64,000 nt of DNA from Chrysaora quinquecirrha (Eukaryota; Cnidaria; Scyphozoa; Semaeostomeae; Pelagiidae). Position 1 is the stretch's first letter. Each line of letters starts with the position of its first letter. This document shows, piece by piece, positions 54,501 through 61,953 of this stretch. The translations under genes were made by a program, and so were the position numbers. The notes under the pieces are model-generated. The model searched no databases. It saw only the letters and a list, made by a program, of their open reading frames with translations, and was not told the DNA's origin. Location of the stretch: NCBI GenBank assembly GCA_014526335.1, contig JACTAT010000026.1, positions 2,179,565 to 2,243,564 of the forward strand, in the 5' to 3' direction.

Positions 54501-57000
54501 AAACGTCTGAAATTTCCTTTTCAAACAAAATGTTTTACGGTTTTGCCACGTTGAAAAACATTGCATGTCTAACATTCTTGCTTATGACAAGCAGACAATG
54601 TTTTCAATTATTCAAAACAATTCGAAGCAACTCTGCAAGAGATGTTTCGTGATGTTGCCAAACGGTCAAATGAAACAATGCTTGTAAGACAAATCTCAAG
54701 TGTTTGTCCAACAATGCTTGATTTTAGCAAGGGCCTTAGTTTTTACTAACTATGCAAGCATGATAAAGACAGCTGCATTATTAAAACTAATTTGTTTTGA
54801 TTTTAGATGCTGGTCGACAGTTGGTCGTTTTGGAAATCAACAGAACATCTCGATTGTTCCTCATTGCGCATCGAAAGGAGTCGTGGTTCATGAAATAGGT
54901 CATGCTGTAGGATTCTACCACGAGCAAGCAAGAAGAGACAGAGATAAATATATTGAAATAATCAAGAAAAATATCATCAAGTCAGATTTGAGGCAGTTCA
55001 GTAAGTTCATTGCATTATTCGACTGTGTTAGTGGTATAATCTCATCATTTTACATCAAGTTCTTCGTTGCCACTCGCTAAGACGAGTTAAAGACCATGTC
55101 CACTTCGTTCGCATTCGCTGTTCGCTAGCGAATTTGCAGTTCGCCACTCGCTTGCGAACAGAACACAGCCTTCGTGATCAATTTTAGGCTAGAGAACAGC
55201 GAACAGCGAATGCGAACGACGTGGAAATGGGCCTTAAATGCAAGTGAAGCTTAAGCTTTAGAAAAAGTTTCACTTTGTTTATCGCCTAAAATTTATCACG
55301 AAGGCTGTATTCGTGCGCCATTTTTGATGGCTAGCGAACAGCGAACAGCGAATGCGAACGAAGTGGAAATAGGCCTTTAGGCCGCAGGCGAGTGTTTGAA
55401 GCTTCCTACCAGCTGCCTAGTTTTCTACAGCCCTTTCTGATCAGGGAAAAGGCTGCCTTTTCAACTTCTTATCACGATCCTCCAATGACGATGCGTGGCC
55501 GAGTAGTTAAGGCGTCTGACATACGATAGATAAGTTGAGGGCTCCAACTTCGTCGGAATCACTTTGCGTACGTCTACAGTCAACTCAGCTGTCCATCCTT
55601 CCGAGGCCGGTTGAGAATTCGATTTTTAGACCATTTTCCCAACGATATCAACATTGACAGCGATTCACAGTATAAAGACGTGTGCCAAAAGGCACGAGTG
55701 AATGCAATGTACTTTCATGTTTGTATTATGCTTCATAAATTTCAATACGATAATCATCATAATGTATGATAATTATGATAATTTATGAATAATCATCATC
55801 TATTATAATAATTATCATAATAATCGAGTTTTGATTAAGATGAACTTTTCTCTTAGGACGAATGGGACATTCATTCGTCGACTCGATGGGTTTTGCATAC
55901 GATTACTGGTCTATAATGCATTACAGTGCAAAGGCATTCAGCTTCAACGGAAAAGACACGATTAGAATAAAGAAAATCGGCAGAAAAGTCGGTGCCAAGA
56001 TAGGCCTAAGGAGTTATCCAAATTGGACATTGCACAGATAAGAGAGATGTACCAATGCAATCCATTACCTTCAAAAGAAAGCAGAAAAGGTAGGCCTAAA
56101 TGTGTCAATTGAAGATTTTTGGCAGTAATTTCTTCTCAAAATTTACTTCAAATATTCCTAAATTACCACCTATAATAATAGGCCAAATGATCTTTCCTGG
56201 CGATGGTTGGCTCTAAGAAATCGCCTTTTCATAGTTTAGGGGGTCATATCTCTTTAGCAGTAATATGTGAAGCGATAGTCCACAATAGTCCGGTTCAGTG
56301 GACGAAAAGGGATAAGCTTTGTGAGCAATCCTACACTTATTACTTTCCTCCCACTCTTTCAGGTGCAGCTACTAATAACTACAACAACACACAATGCTGT
56401 TTTCTCAGAGTAATCTGAAGCAAGCAACAAGTTAGGTTGTTGTAGTTGTTAAAGGTGATTGCTGCTGTTCGCGAAGTGTACGAATTTGTTCGAATAGTAC
56501 AAATGGACAGCCTGTCGCCAGATCCTTCAGTTAGCGGCGCATGTCACAGCCGGGGTCGAGGTCTTGATTAGTCAATTTACCATCTGAGATCCTAGCGACT
56601 GGCACTAAATACGCCATTTTACTTTCACCATCTTCATCTTCCATAAAGTAATAATGAATGGAACAGAGTTTCTTGAGAGAATTTCCAAGTACCTCATTTT
56701 GGCTTTGTCGATATTTTCCAGCTTCTAACAAACTTCTCTCAATTTCTAGGTTGCTTTAAAAGTGCGAGAGGTGACGGCAGAGAATACAGAGGGAGACTGG
56801 ACTACACTGAAACAGGCATCACGTGCCAACATTGGAGTGACAATTATCCACATAGACACTCAAAGAACTTACGAAAACATGGCCTAGGCAGCCATAATTA
56901 TTGCCGGAATCCGGGAGGTCGGCGTCTCAGGCCGTGGTGTTTCACGACAAAAACAGAAGTTAAATGGCAGTATTGTGATATCAAGGTATGCAAGAACTGA
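36283..57000 (+). CDS. Secreted astacin metalloprotease with C-terminal kringle domain, six exons
   Basis: Zinc endopeptidase of the astacin (M12A) family, predicted secreted. Exons: 36283-36514, 37997-38182, 43884-44007, 54807-55000, 55857-56089, 56750-57000; all introns are GT-AG and phases agree. Signal peptide at about residues 1-20. The prodomain has the aspartate-switch motif FEGD at 90-93. A furin-like RRKR site at 113-116 precedes the mature start AVIRNRNHLW. The zinc site HEIGHAVGFYHE is at 209-220 and the Met-turn SIMHY at 264-268. Catalytic-domain cysteines are C159, C182, C201 and one in MYQC encoded after the frame break. The kringle occupies the last exon with six cysteines and ends CDIKVCKN. 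About 406 residues would be expected. One base is missing relative to the open frame in the A run at 56020-56022, giving a premature stop at 56039-56041. Astacins in cnidarians act in development, matrix processing or nematocyst content; which applies here is unknown. Confidence 0.92.
37997..38182 (+). CDS. Astacin-kringle exon 2: aspartate switch, furin site, mature N terminus
   Basis: Acceptor CCTTTTTAG|CTGC, donor TTGC|GTGAGT, phase 1 at both ends. Encodes EYFEGDIKL (prodomain inhibitory Asp93), PPRRKR cleavage motif, then NHLWINRTVPYTID, which is the conserved start of astacin catalytic domains. Confidence 0.93.
40980..41262. mobile_element. TIR element, GGCCCTGGCAAAACG family, copy in intron 2
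   Basis: The left end AAGGCCCTGGTAAAACGGTC continues to TTGTTTGTCAAACATTTGAG. Its inverted partner is the complement of CAGACGTTTGACAAGC...TATCGTTTGGCAAGGGTCT. A partial copy of the left end precedes it at 40856-40905. The related element at 54472-54737 shares these ends. No coding sequence. Confidence 0.65.
43415..43790. repeat. Degenerate minisatellite, unit about 40 bp, before exon 3
   Basis: About nine imperfect units share GTTGCCTCGAAACAC and CGTAACGGAGCAAATAGGCC (for example 43421, 43535, 43548, 43577, 43736, 43750). It ends less than 100 bases upstream of the exon 3 acceptor. Minus-strand frames here are repeat products. Confidence 0.85.
43884..44007 (+). CDS. Astacin-kringle exon 3: N-terminal catalytic subdomain
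   Basis: Acceptor TTTTCCTCAG|CTGC, donor GAAGC|GTAAGT, entering in phase 1 and leaving in phase 2. Encodes FFIRQAIRHWKGKTCLRFRR and DFIHFYDDGE, which align with the conserved helix and first disulfide cysteine of the astacin fold. Confidence 0.92.
44008..44345 (+). repeat. Degenerate tandem repeat (about 80-90 bp) starting at the exon 3 donor
   Basis: The exon 3 end GACGGCGAAGCGTAAG and the following CACCGCGCGACAACTTGC recur as GATGGAGAAGCATGAG ... TCCGCGCGATAGCTTGC (44158-44215) and GATGGCGAAGCGAGAG ... TCCGCGCGATATCTTGC (44300-44346). More diverged units lie between. The first unit overlaps coding sequence, so the array grew from the exon-intron boundary; later units have lost the GTAAG donor. 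Confidence 0.75.
44765..44870 (+). repeat. Dispersed repeat with (AAC)n core, copy 3
   Basis: GTTTACGCTCCCCTTATTTT, AACAACAACAACAACATCGAG and TTATGTAGTGAGTCTAAG match the copy at 15020-15140 and the inverted copy near 33600-33720. Confidence 0.7.
45450..45632 (-). mobile_element. tRNA-derived SINE-like element
   Basis: On the minus strand, 45627 down to 45560 reads like a degenerate tRNA: CCAGGTAGCTCAAACCGGTA (A-box region), an arm around CGGGAAGCCCG, a GGTTAAAATTTCGAGACC B-box-like TPsiC arm, and CCTGG closing on the initial CCAGG. Sequence continues downstream past the tRNA part, as in SINEs. No clear tail or target duplication was identified; the downstream boundary is a guess. Confidence 0.55.
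46230..46590. mobile_element. TIR element with ends GGCCTGTTT
   Basis: The left end GGCCTGTTTTCATACTTCGT...GTGTCGAG and the complement of the right end (CGACATTCGAAACAGGCC preceded by GACACGCCT) form an imperfect inverted repeat of about 40 bp. It is 361 bp, GC-richer than its surroundings, and several overlapping frames across it have no recognisable domain. The target duplication is unclear. Confidence 0.65.
47038..47063. repeat. (TAAC)n microsatellite
   Basis: Six or so tandem TAAC units (CACTAACTAACTAACTAAC). Confidence 0.9.
47375..47940. repeat. (ATC)n / (ACC)n compound microsatellite, about 560 bp
   Basis: Begins and ends with ATA/ATC-type trinucleotides and has a long ACC/CACC-rich core with CTACAACCATC and CCCTATCACCACCA motifs. 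The His/Pro/Thr-rich plus frame and Gly/Val-rich minus frames result from the repeat and are not genes. Confidence 0.93.
48919..48946. repeat. (ATA)n microsatellite
   Basis: About nine tandem AAT trinucleotides following TTGATAATAATAATAATA. Confidence 0.95.
50190..50990. repeat. Degenerate minisatellite (about 34-36 bp unit), interrupted by a TIR element
   Basis: Repeated phrases CATCTTCATTTCATACC(A/G)TATTCAT(T/A)AGCA run from about 50190 to 50497. They resume after the insertion at 50869 (TTCGTTAGCAACTTCATTTCATACT) and fade by 50990. Confidence 0.8.
50498..50868. mobile_element. TIR element, TATAAGAAAGTT ends
   Basis: Left end GCGTTTTTTTTTATAAGAAAGT; right end is the complement, AACTTTCTTATAAAAAACG. 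CTTTCTTA motifs recur through the interior. Terminal CG(C)TTTTTTTTATAAG resembles 31814-32229 (ACACGCTTTTTTTTATAAGG). The element splits a minisatellite, supporting insertion. No coding sequence. Confidence 0.8.
51640..52310. repeat. Degenerate repeat region with core GGCATTTAGGC
   Basis: GGCATTTAGG-like cores recur at roughly 51842, 52070, 52105, 52163 and 52266, with GACTGGC / GACAGGC and GGTGGCTACTAA-type flanks between them. The period is irregular (about 50 bp multiples). Presented as a weak minisatellite. Confidence 0.45.
54472..54737. mobile_element. TIR element, GGCCCTGGCAAAACG family, copy directly upstream of exon 4
   Basis: Left end AGCCCTGGCCAAACGATC continuing to CATTGTTCGTCAAACGTCTGA; right end is the complement of CAAGTGTTTGTCCAACAATG...TTTAGCAAGGGCC. 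Another internal ACGGTCAAA/TTTTGCCA pair lies between. It ends only 70 bases before exon 4. Related to 40980-41262. Confidence 0.75.
54807..55000 (+). CDS. Astacin-kringle exon 4: zinc-binding catalytic core
   Basis: Acceptor TTTTGATTTTAG|ATGC, donor GTTCA|GTAAGT. Encodes CWSTVGRFGNQQ, the disulfide partner Cys201 (PHCASKG), the HEIGHAVGFYHE zinc site (three His ligands 209, 213, 219; catalytic Glu210) and DRDKYIEI. The frame reading on past 55000 to 55080 is intron. An alternative start inside the upstream TIR element is not credible. Confidence 0.96.
55001..55856 (+). other. Intron 4, with SINE and AT-rich tract
   Basis: Contains repeated CTAGCGAACAGCGAACAGCGAATGCGAACG-type words in both orientations (short direct GCGAACA repeats near 55200 and 55330), the SINE at 55490 and an AT-rich ATAATTATCATAAT-type stretch at 55750-55820. 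Confidence 0.6.
55490..55640 (+). mobile_element. tRNA-derived SINE-like element in intron 4
   Basis: GATGCGTGGCCGAGTAGTTAAGGCGTCTGAC is a near-standard Ser/Leu-type tRNA 5' half with a Pol III A box, written here as its key part TGGCCGAGTAGTTAAGG. A degenerate B-box region follows (GGGCTCCAACTTCG). Downstream GTCCATCCTTCCGAGG at 55591-55606 recalls a conserved body segment I associate with invertebrate tRNA-SINEs (from memory). No tail boundary found. Confidence 0.7.
55857..56089 (+). CDS. Astacin-kringle exon 5: Met-turn and C-terminal catalytic part, with a frame break
   Basis: Acceptor TTTTCTCTTAG|GACG, donor GAAAAG|GTAGGC. Encodes FAYDYWSIMHYS, with Met266 and the zinc-coordinating Tyr268, then NGKDTIRI. 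After GLRSYP (ending 56020) the frame runs into a stop at 56039-56041. In the next frame the expected family ending DIAQIREMYQCNP appears, including the last catalytic-domain cysteine. The break coincides with AAA at 56020-56022. Confidence 0.9.
56750..57000 (+). CDS. Astacin-kringle exon 6: kringle domain and stop
   Basis: Acceptor TTTCTAG|GTTGC, phase 1. Kringle landmarks in order: CFKSARGDGREYRG, TGITCQHW, YPHRH, HNYCRNPGG, LRPWCFTT, WQYCDIKVC. The six cysteines fit the C1-C6, C2-C4, C3-C5 pattern; the stop TGA is at 56998-57000. A GT at 56985 (AAG|GTATGC) looks like a donor, but splicing there would remove the sixth cysteine, so read-through to the stop is preferred. Kringles are protein- and carbohydrate-binding modules. 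Confidence 0.92.
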
Positions 57001-58084
57001 CCAATTATATAACGACTCGAGAATATCACCATAGTTACGTGATCGAGTTGACACGTTGCAGCCGTTGACGGTTTCTGCATTGTTTGCAAGCCAATGCGAT
57101 TGGTCAATTGACCAGTTGGAAAGCACGTGATTGGTTATCCAGAGAAAGATGCTTTGTATAAAAACCTTTATATATAGAAAGATATATATGTGAAAGAGAG
57201 GCTCTTAATTTGCACTGCATGTTGGCGATAACGAGGTAAGGAAGAATTGATGGAGGCGCTTCTTGGAAGCGAGGATTGTCTTGAAGTTCGGAAAAAAGTG
57301 CTTGTTTTTAGCATGTTTCAAACTCTCATAAAGATCAATGAAGAAAGAAGGGGAAAAGGCTGGATTTCACTTCCGCACTAGACTAATGCTGTAAGCAATA
57401 CACGACGTTAAAGTAATTCCAATTTGAAGTAAGATGAATAGAAGTGAATCAGCGACCTTTGTTTTTTGCTTATAAGGTTACGTTGAGGAGATTTCCCAGA
57501 TAATATAAGATGGTTAACATAATTTAATGTTTATCAGTATCTACAATCAAATGATTATATAAGAACGAGGGGTGCAAGGAAGCTTCCCCTGCTGTGTGCA
57601 AATCGATGGCAAAATAATATACAATAAATTGGCATGTTTCTTGCTATTCTAAACAAATAGCATTTCCTTGAATGTTTTAGCGAGACACGCGGATCATATT
57701 CATCTATCCTTGCTTTTTTCTTTGACTAATTTCATCATATCTCATCTAACAATTGATCGTAATCGTAATCAACTGAACTTAGCGACCCCTTACCATCGTG
57801 GCAGCCGTTCTACTTAGTTATCTAAATATTCCCAATTGAAACCGGGGAAACTTTGATTGTGCTGCAATCTCATTTTACGCTCATCAGTTTGTTTCTCCAG
57901 TAGAAAAATTCCTACATCCGTTAAAGACACAACGCTAATTAAAGTATTAGAATGCCAATCATGGGAAGCATTTGCAGCAAATAATTTTTCTTCATTTTTT
58001 TCATTCGAACCTTCCTTTTTACTACAGCTCAGTTGAGCTTGCTACATCGCCATTTACTGGGCCCCAGGCCGGGATAGAGGACTT
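57001..58084. other. 3' flank of the protease gene
   Basis: Probably 3' UTR followed by intergenic sequence. A TATATATA-rich patch at 57138-57190 lies here. No other gene was recognised. Confidence 0.4.
57623..57628 (+). terminator. Candidate polyadenylation signal AATAAA
   Basis: First AATAAA seen downstream of the stop at 57000, on the gene strand. At 620 bases it gives a plausible 3' UTR length; use is unproven. Confidence 0.35.
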
Positions 58085-58665
58085 GTATCTGACCTTATGA
58101 CTTTGGTATGACACTTGACCATCTAACATAACCTTAGTGCCCGTCATCTTGACCTAATGACCTTTCACTGTGACCTTAGTTCCCTTTTTAAGCTGTTCCT
58201 TTGCCATCCTTATGATGTGGCCTTGGCATATAATGTGCAACCGGATACTGTGCAATTTCACTTCGAACTTGCTACCCTGACCTTAACCTCACTGTGACCT
58301 TGATGCCCTTTGACATGCAATTTGACATATATTGAATATGAATTCAACGACCCTTCGCTCTGACCTTTGATAAGCGGTCGTTCTGATTTTCATACCATTT
58401 TCACTTAGACCTTTCCTTTACTGTTTTCAACTTGCTGACCTCACTGTGACCTTGTTGACCTCTCTGTGACCTTGATGTCCTCTAGCTTTGACTTCAAACC
58501 ACTTTTTGACCTGGCCTATTAAACCCATAACCAGTCGTACGCACGTCCAGTCGCTTTAGGCTTGATACCACCTCTATATGGCTGCGATTCGATGCCCTCG
58601 AACTCTGACCTAAAGAAACAATTGCCCTGACCTTGACGACCTTTTCCTTTGACCTCATAACACTA
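58085..58665 (+). repeat. Degenerate repeat with 15 same-strand TGACCT motifs
   Basis: TGACCT occurs 15 times by my count, all on the plus strand, mostly inside CTGTGACCTTGATG- or TTTGACCTT-like words, with variable spacing. Local geometries include 2-base (TGACCTAATGACCT), 5-base and 3-base gaps (TGACCTCACTGTGACCT, TGACCTTGTTGACCT). It is the complement of the nuclear-receptor half-site AGGTCA, but a decayed simple repeat is the default explanation. Confidence 0.8.
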
Positions 58666-61295
58666 GATAATTTGTTGCGTTACTCAGAGGTAACATTACC
58701 AATTATATGTTAATGTATCTACAGACTCCGAATTTCCTTGTTGTATTATTGCTTGAGATTTTGATAGAAAATAATTTTTATTATGTAAGATAAAAACAGT
58801 AAATTATATACAGAACTGTACCTCTATTTGTAATCTAATTTATTGGAAATAATTAAATATATATATTATATATGCCTAGAAGCGTGAATTTCGTTGCATT
58901 TTACACGTTGAAGTATGAAGAAAAGCCAGTTTTCAACTCGTGCTTTATCAGCCCCCTTGAAATTTATCTTGTTTGCAGCAAATCAGTAAAAACTGTAGAT
59001 CACGACGGGGGTATGATAAATGATCAAAGTTGGTTATTCTTCATAGACTTTTTTATGCCTAAATTAGATTTAAACATTTCATTTTCAGTGGAAATGTCAG
59101 TGCATGTATAAACATAAAAAGATTGACACGATCGTTTCGTAGGCCCATGGGTGTAGTGACTATAAAGGTCTATTTCAAGTAGCTGAAATTTCACATTTTC
59201 TAGCACTTTTTGAAGAAAAACATTGAAATTTTGCAAGAGTCTTTCTTGCTACTAAATTATACAGCTAAATCATGGGCCTAAGCCCGTAGCTTTACTACAA
59301 GACGCAAAAGGACCACCATGGGTGAATTTTGTACCTCGTTTCCCATACATTTTTTTATTACTCAGCAGCGAATCAAATTGCAGTATTTAAGATCATGTGA
59401 TAAAACCGCCATTTCATTGGAGGATATCTAAGTCTGAACAACTAAATTTTTCAATAAAAATTCAAGTTCTCCTTGATAACACCCTTTTATTACAGCAAGT
59501 AAGGCAAAGATAGCACACAGGCTAGGCAAAGAACGCCAAGCTAAATAAACTAGTTTTGCATGCACTGAATGTTTGCACTGGTCGGTAACACGGATTCCTC
59601 AATCTATATGCTTCCTTGCAACCTTGAGAAGGGAGGACGAGCTGGGTTGCTCCTCCGCAATGACTAGTCAAGTGTGGCACATATGACCCCGCAATTGCTA
59701 CTGAAATAAATTCCTATCGTATTTATTTAATATTTCAGTGATAAAGGATGATGTTATCCTCTTCTTTTGATATTTATGTATTGACAAAATATTATTGTAA
59801 ATAATTAGAAAGAAATCGAGCATTTTTAGTCAGATATCAATGCTATTGGTGATTTGATGAAAAGAAGTATATTTATCCACTTGTTTTATTCGTTGTTTTT
59901 CATTCCGTCCTGTGTGCGTGTAATAGGTATTTGGCAAAAAGGACTCAATGTGGGGGGATCGTTTAGGAGGGTTTCATGTTCCCCCTGTTCCCTTGAGAGA
60001 ATCCCCATGTTCCTCGGAGTTTTGTCGGATTATTTTCCAGATTGATAGTCGAGTGGCTTGATAGGGAGGATTTTACCAGAGCCTTATGCTTAATCAATTC
60101 GAAATCTGATTGGCTGGTCAAACAATAGAGCTGGGTGATCTACTATGCTATTTAAATAACATAAGTCTTGTTGCCACTATTAAACTTCTGTGCAACTTTG
60201 TTTCGCCCATCTGTGCTTCTCGTTATCCTACTTGACCTTATTCCGTTTTTTAATTTCTCAGCCATGGATAGCAAAATATTTTTAGAAAAGAAAAAATTGT
60301 GGTTAGAAGGCCATTACAGCTGCTGTTTTTAGCACGATGCTCGCAAAACAGCACTTAGGCCCTTTGTTTTGCGAATTTTTTTAACGCGCCATTTTTGCGA
60401 TTTCACGGGAAACATCAAGTGGTAACAACACCGCTTGAAATCTGAAAGAAAATACGCCATTGCTCGCAATATAATTGGCTAGAAATTAACACGTGATTTT
60501 GTACATTGCTTTTGCGGAACGACAGAGAATGTGCTTTTCTGATTTCATGCTTCAGGGAAGGATCACGTGGTTAAACCACAGGGTAAAACCACTGCCTTGA
60601 GAATGAATGAGAATTCAATTCATACTGCACTGCATTTTTGGCCACAGTACCAAATACTTTTGGGGTAAATTTAGTCTTCTCCAGGAAAAAAATCTATACA
60701 GTAAAATCAATATCTATATCGTTCGATGATAACCAGTTTTCTCACTGTAAAATGTTGTTCAACAAAAGCGTGAAAAAAGTTTTCGCGCCAAAATATAGAT
60801 CAGCAAAGTCCAGAAACTACTTTTTAAATGACAAATACAGCTAAAAAAACTTAGTCAAAGATTTCAACAAATTGCTGTAGTTGTTGTTGCATCACACAGT
60901 AAACTCTTCAAAGAGGTCTGGGTCGGCGCGACATTTTTCTGGAAGATGGCGCTGAAGAGTGTCCCGAACGTGAGCTTTTATGATGTTAAAATCTATGTGC
61001 GGTCGAATAAATAATATCAGAACAGAAACTATACAACGCTCAGGCATACAATTAATAATGTTTTTCACTGAAAATTTGAATCCAGAAGAGAGCCTTGACT
61101 TCTAATTTTGTAAACAGCGTCGGAAATTTTCAGAAAAAGGTGTTCGTTTCGTTTCAAGAACATTCTGAAAATTGAGGAGCTTTTCAGGTTCTTAGCGGCT
61201 GGGAATCTGGGCTCAGAGCATAGTTTCTTATAAAAAAATGAGTGTATCACTATGCACTATTATATAACTCTCTGTATCTCGCAGTAGTCGAGATC
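58666..61295. other. AT-rich intergenic, no gene recognised
   Basis: Small open frames (for example 59857-60045, with a hydrophobic N terminus) lack recognisable domains and any sign of conservation. No RNA gene was seen. Confidence 0.5.
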
Positions 61296-61953
61296 TTTTT
61301 TTTTTTTTTTTATTCTTCTCGACACTATATCATATATGATACATGGTCAAAAACTAAGTAGTAACAAAAATACAATATTAGTTAACAAAACAGATTACAA
61401 AAGAGGTTACATAAGTCATATTAGATAAAGCTATAAAAAGGTTTCACATGTATAAAAGCTAAAATTTAAAGGCTAAACTTATAAAAAATCAGAATCTAAA
61501 TTTTAATCGTCTCTAATTTTCTTCTAGACGCCTATTATATATAATTGATAAAAATTCGCCCGTGTCGTTTAATAGGGTTTCGTTTTCATTTGTCATGAGA
61601 TATATAAATTTTGTTCTTTAGTTGGAATAGATTTGAATTGGGGCAGAAATCTTCAATACTTTTAAGGAAAGTTTTCGTTCTGAGATATAGTTTTTACAGG
61701 ATAATGAAAAGTGTGTCTCATTCTCTATTTCACCAGGGCAATATTTGCAAAATCTTTGATCTCTTTCAATTGGGGGTTTCATGTGTCTCCCCTTTTCTAT
61801 CGCTAGGCAATGGTCACTAAGTCTTAATTTGGTAAAAAGTCTTCTACTTTTTTTGTTTCGGATTAAAGAGTTTACTGTACATCGAAAATGTAATGTTTCT
61901 TCAACCATGCCACACACGTAGACGAAGCACAGCATTTTGAACGACGATAACAT
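61296..61953 (-). mobile_element. 5'-truncated non-LTR retrotransposon (LINE) 3' end with poly(A)
   Basis: The minus-strand frame 61953-61618 encodes the C-terminal tail typical of LINE reverse-transcriptase proteins: a region KLRLSDHCLAIEKGRH, then a zinc-knuckle pattern C-x2-C-x8-H-x4-C (FCKYC...HFSLSC). About 300 bases of 3' UTR follow, ending in a run of A on the minus strand (T run at 61296-61312). The 5' end is cut off near 61953. The clade cannot be assigned from this tail. Confidence 0.82.

Larger units (their letters stand above)
44346..54806 (+). other. Remainder of intron 3 (gene intron of about 10.8 kb)
   Basis: A repeat-rich intron; individual elements are listed separately. Stretches without listed elements (45640-46229, 46600-47030, 48050-48900, 49000-50180, 52320-54470) show no coding sequence with recognisable domains and no RNA gene. 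Confidence 0.6.

Noticed and set aside
57140..57240. Possible first exon of another gene (TATA-like patch, then ATG and a GTAAGG donor)
   Set aside because: Only six codons before the donor, no continuation recognised; more likely 3' flank of the protease gene.
59857..60045. 62-codon frame with hydrophobic N terminus
   Set aside because: No family resemblance, no exon signals and no support beyond the hydrophobic start.
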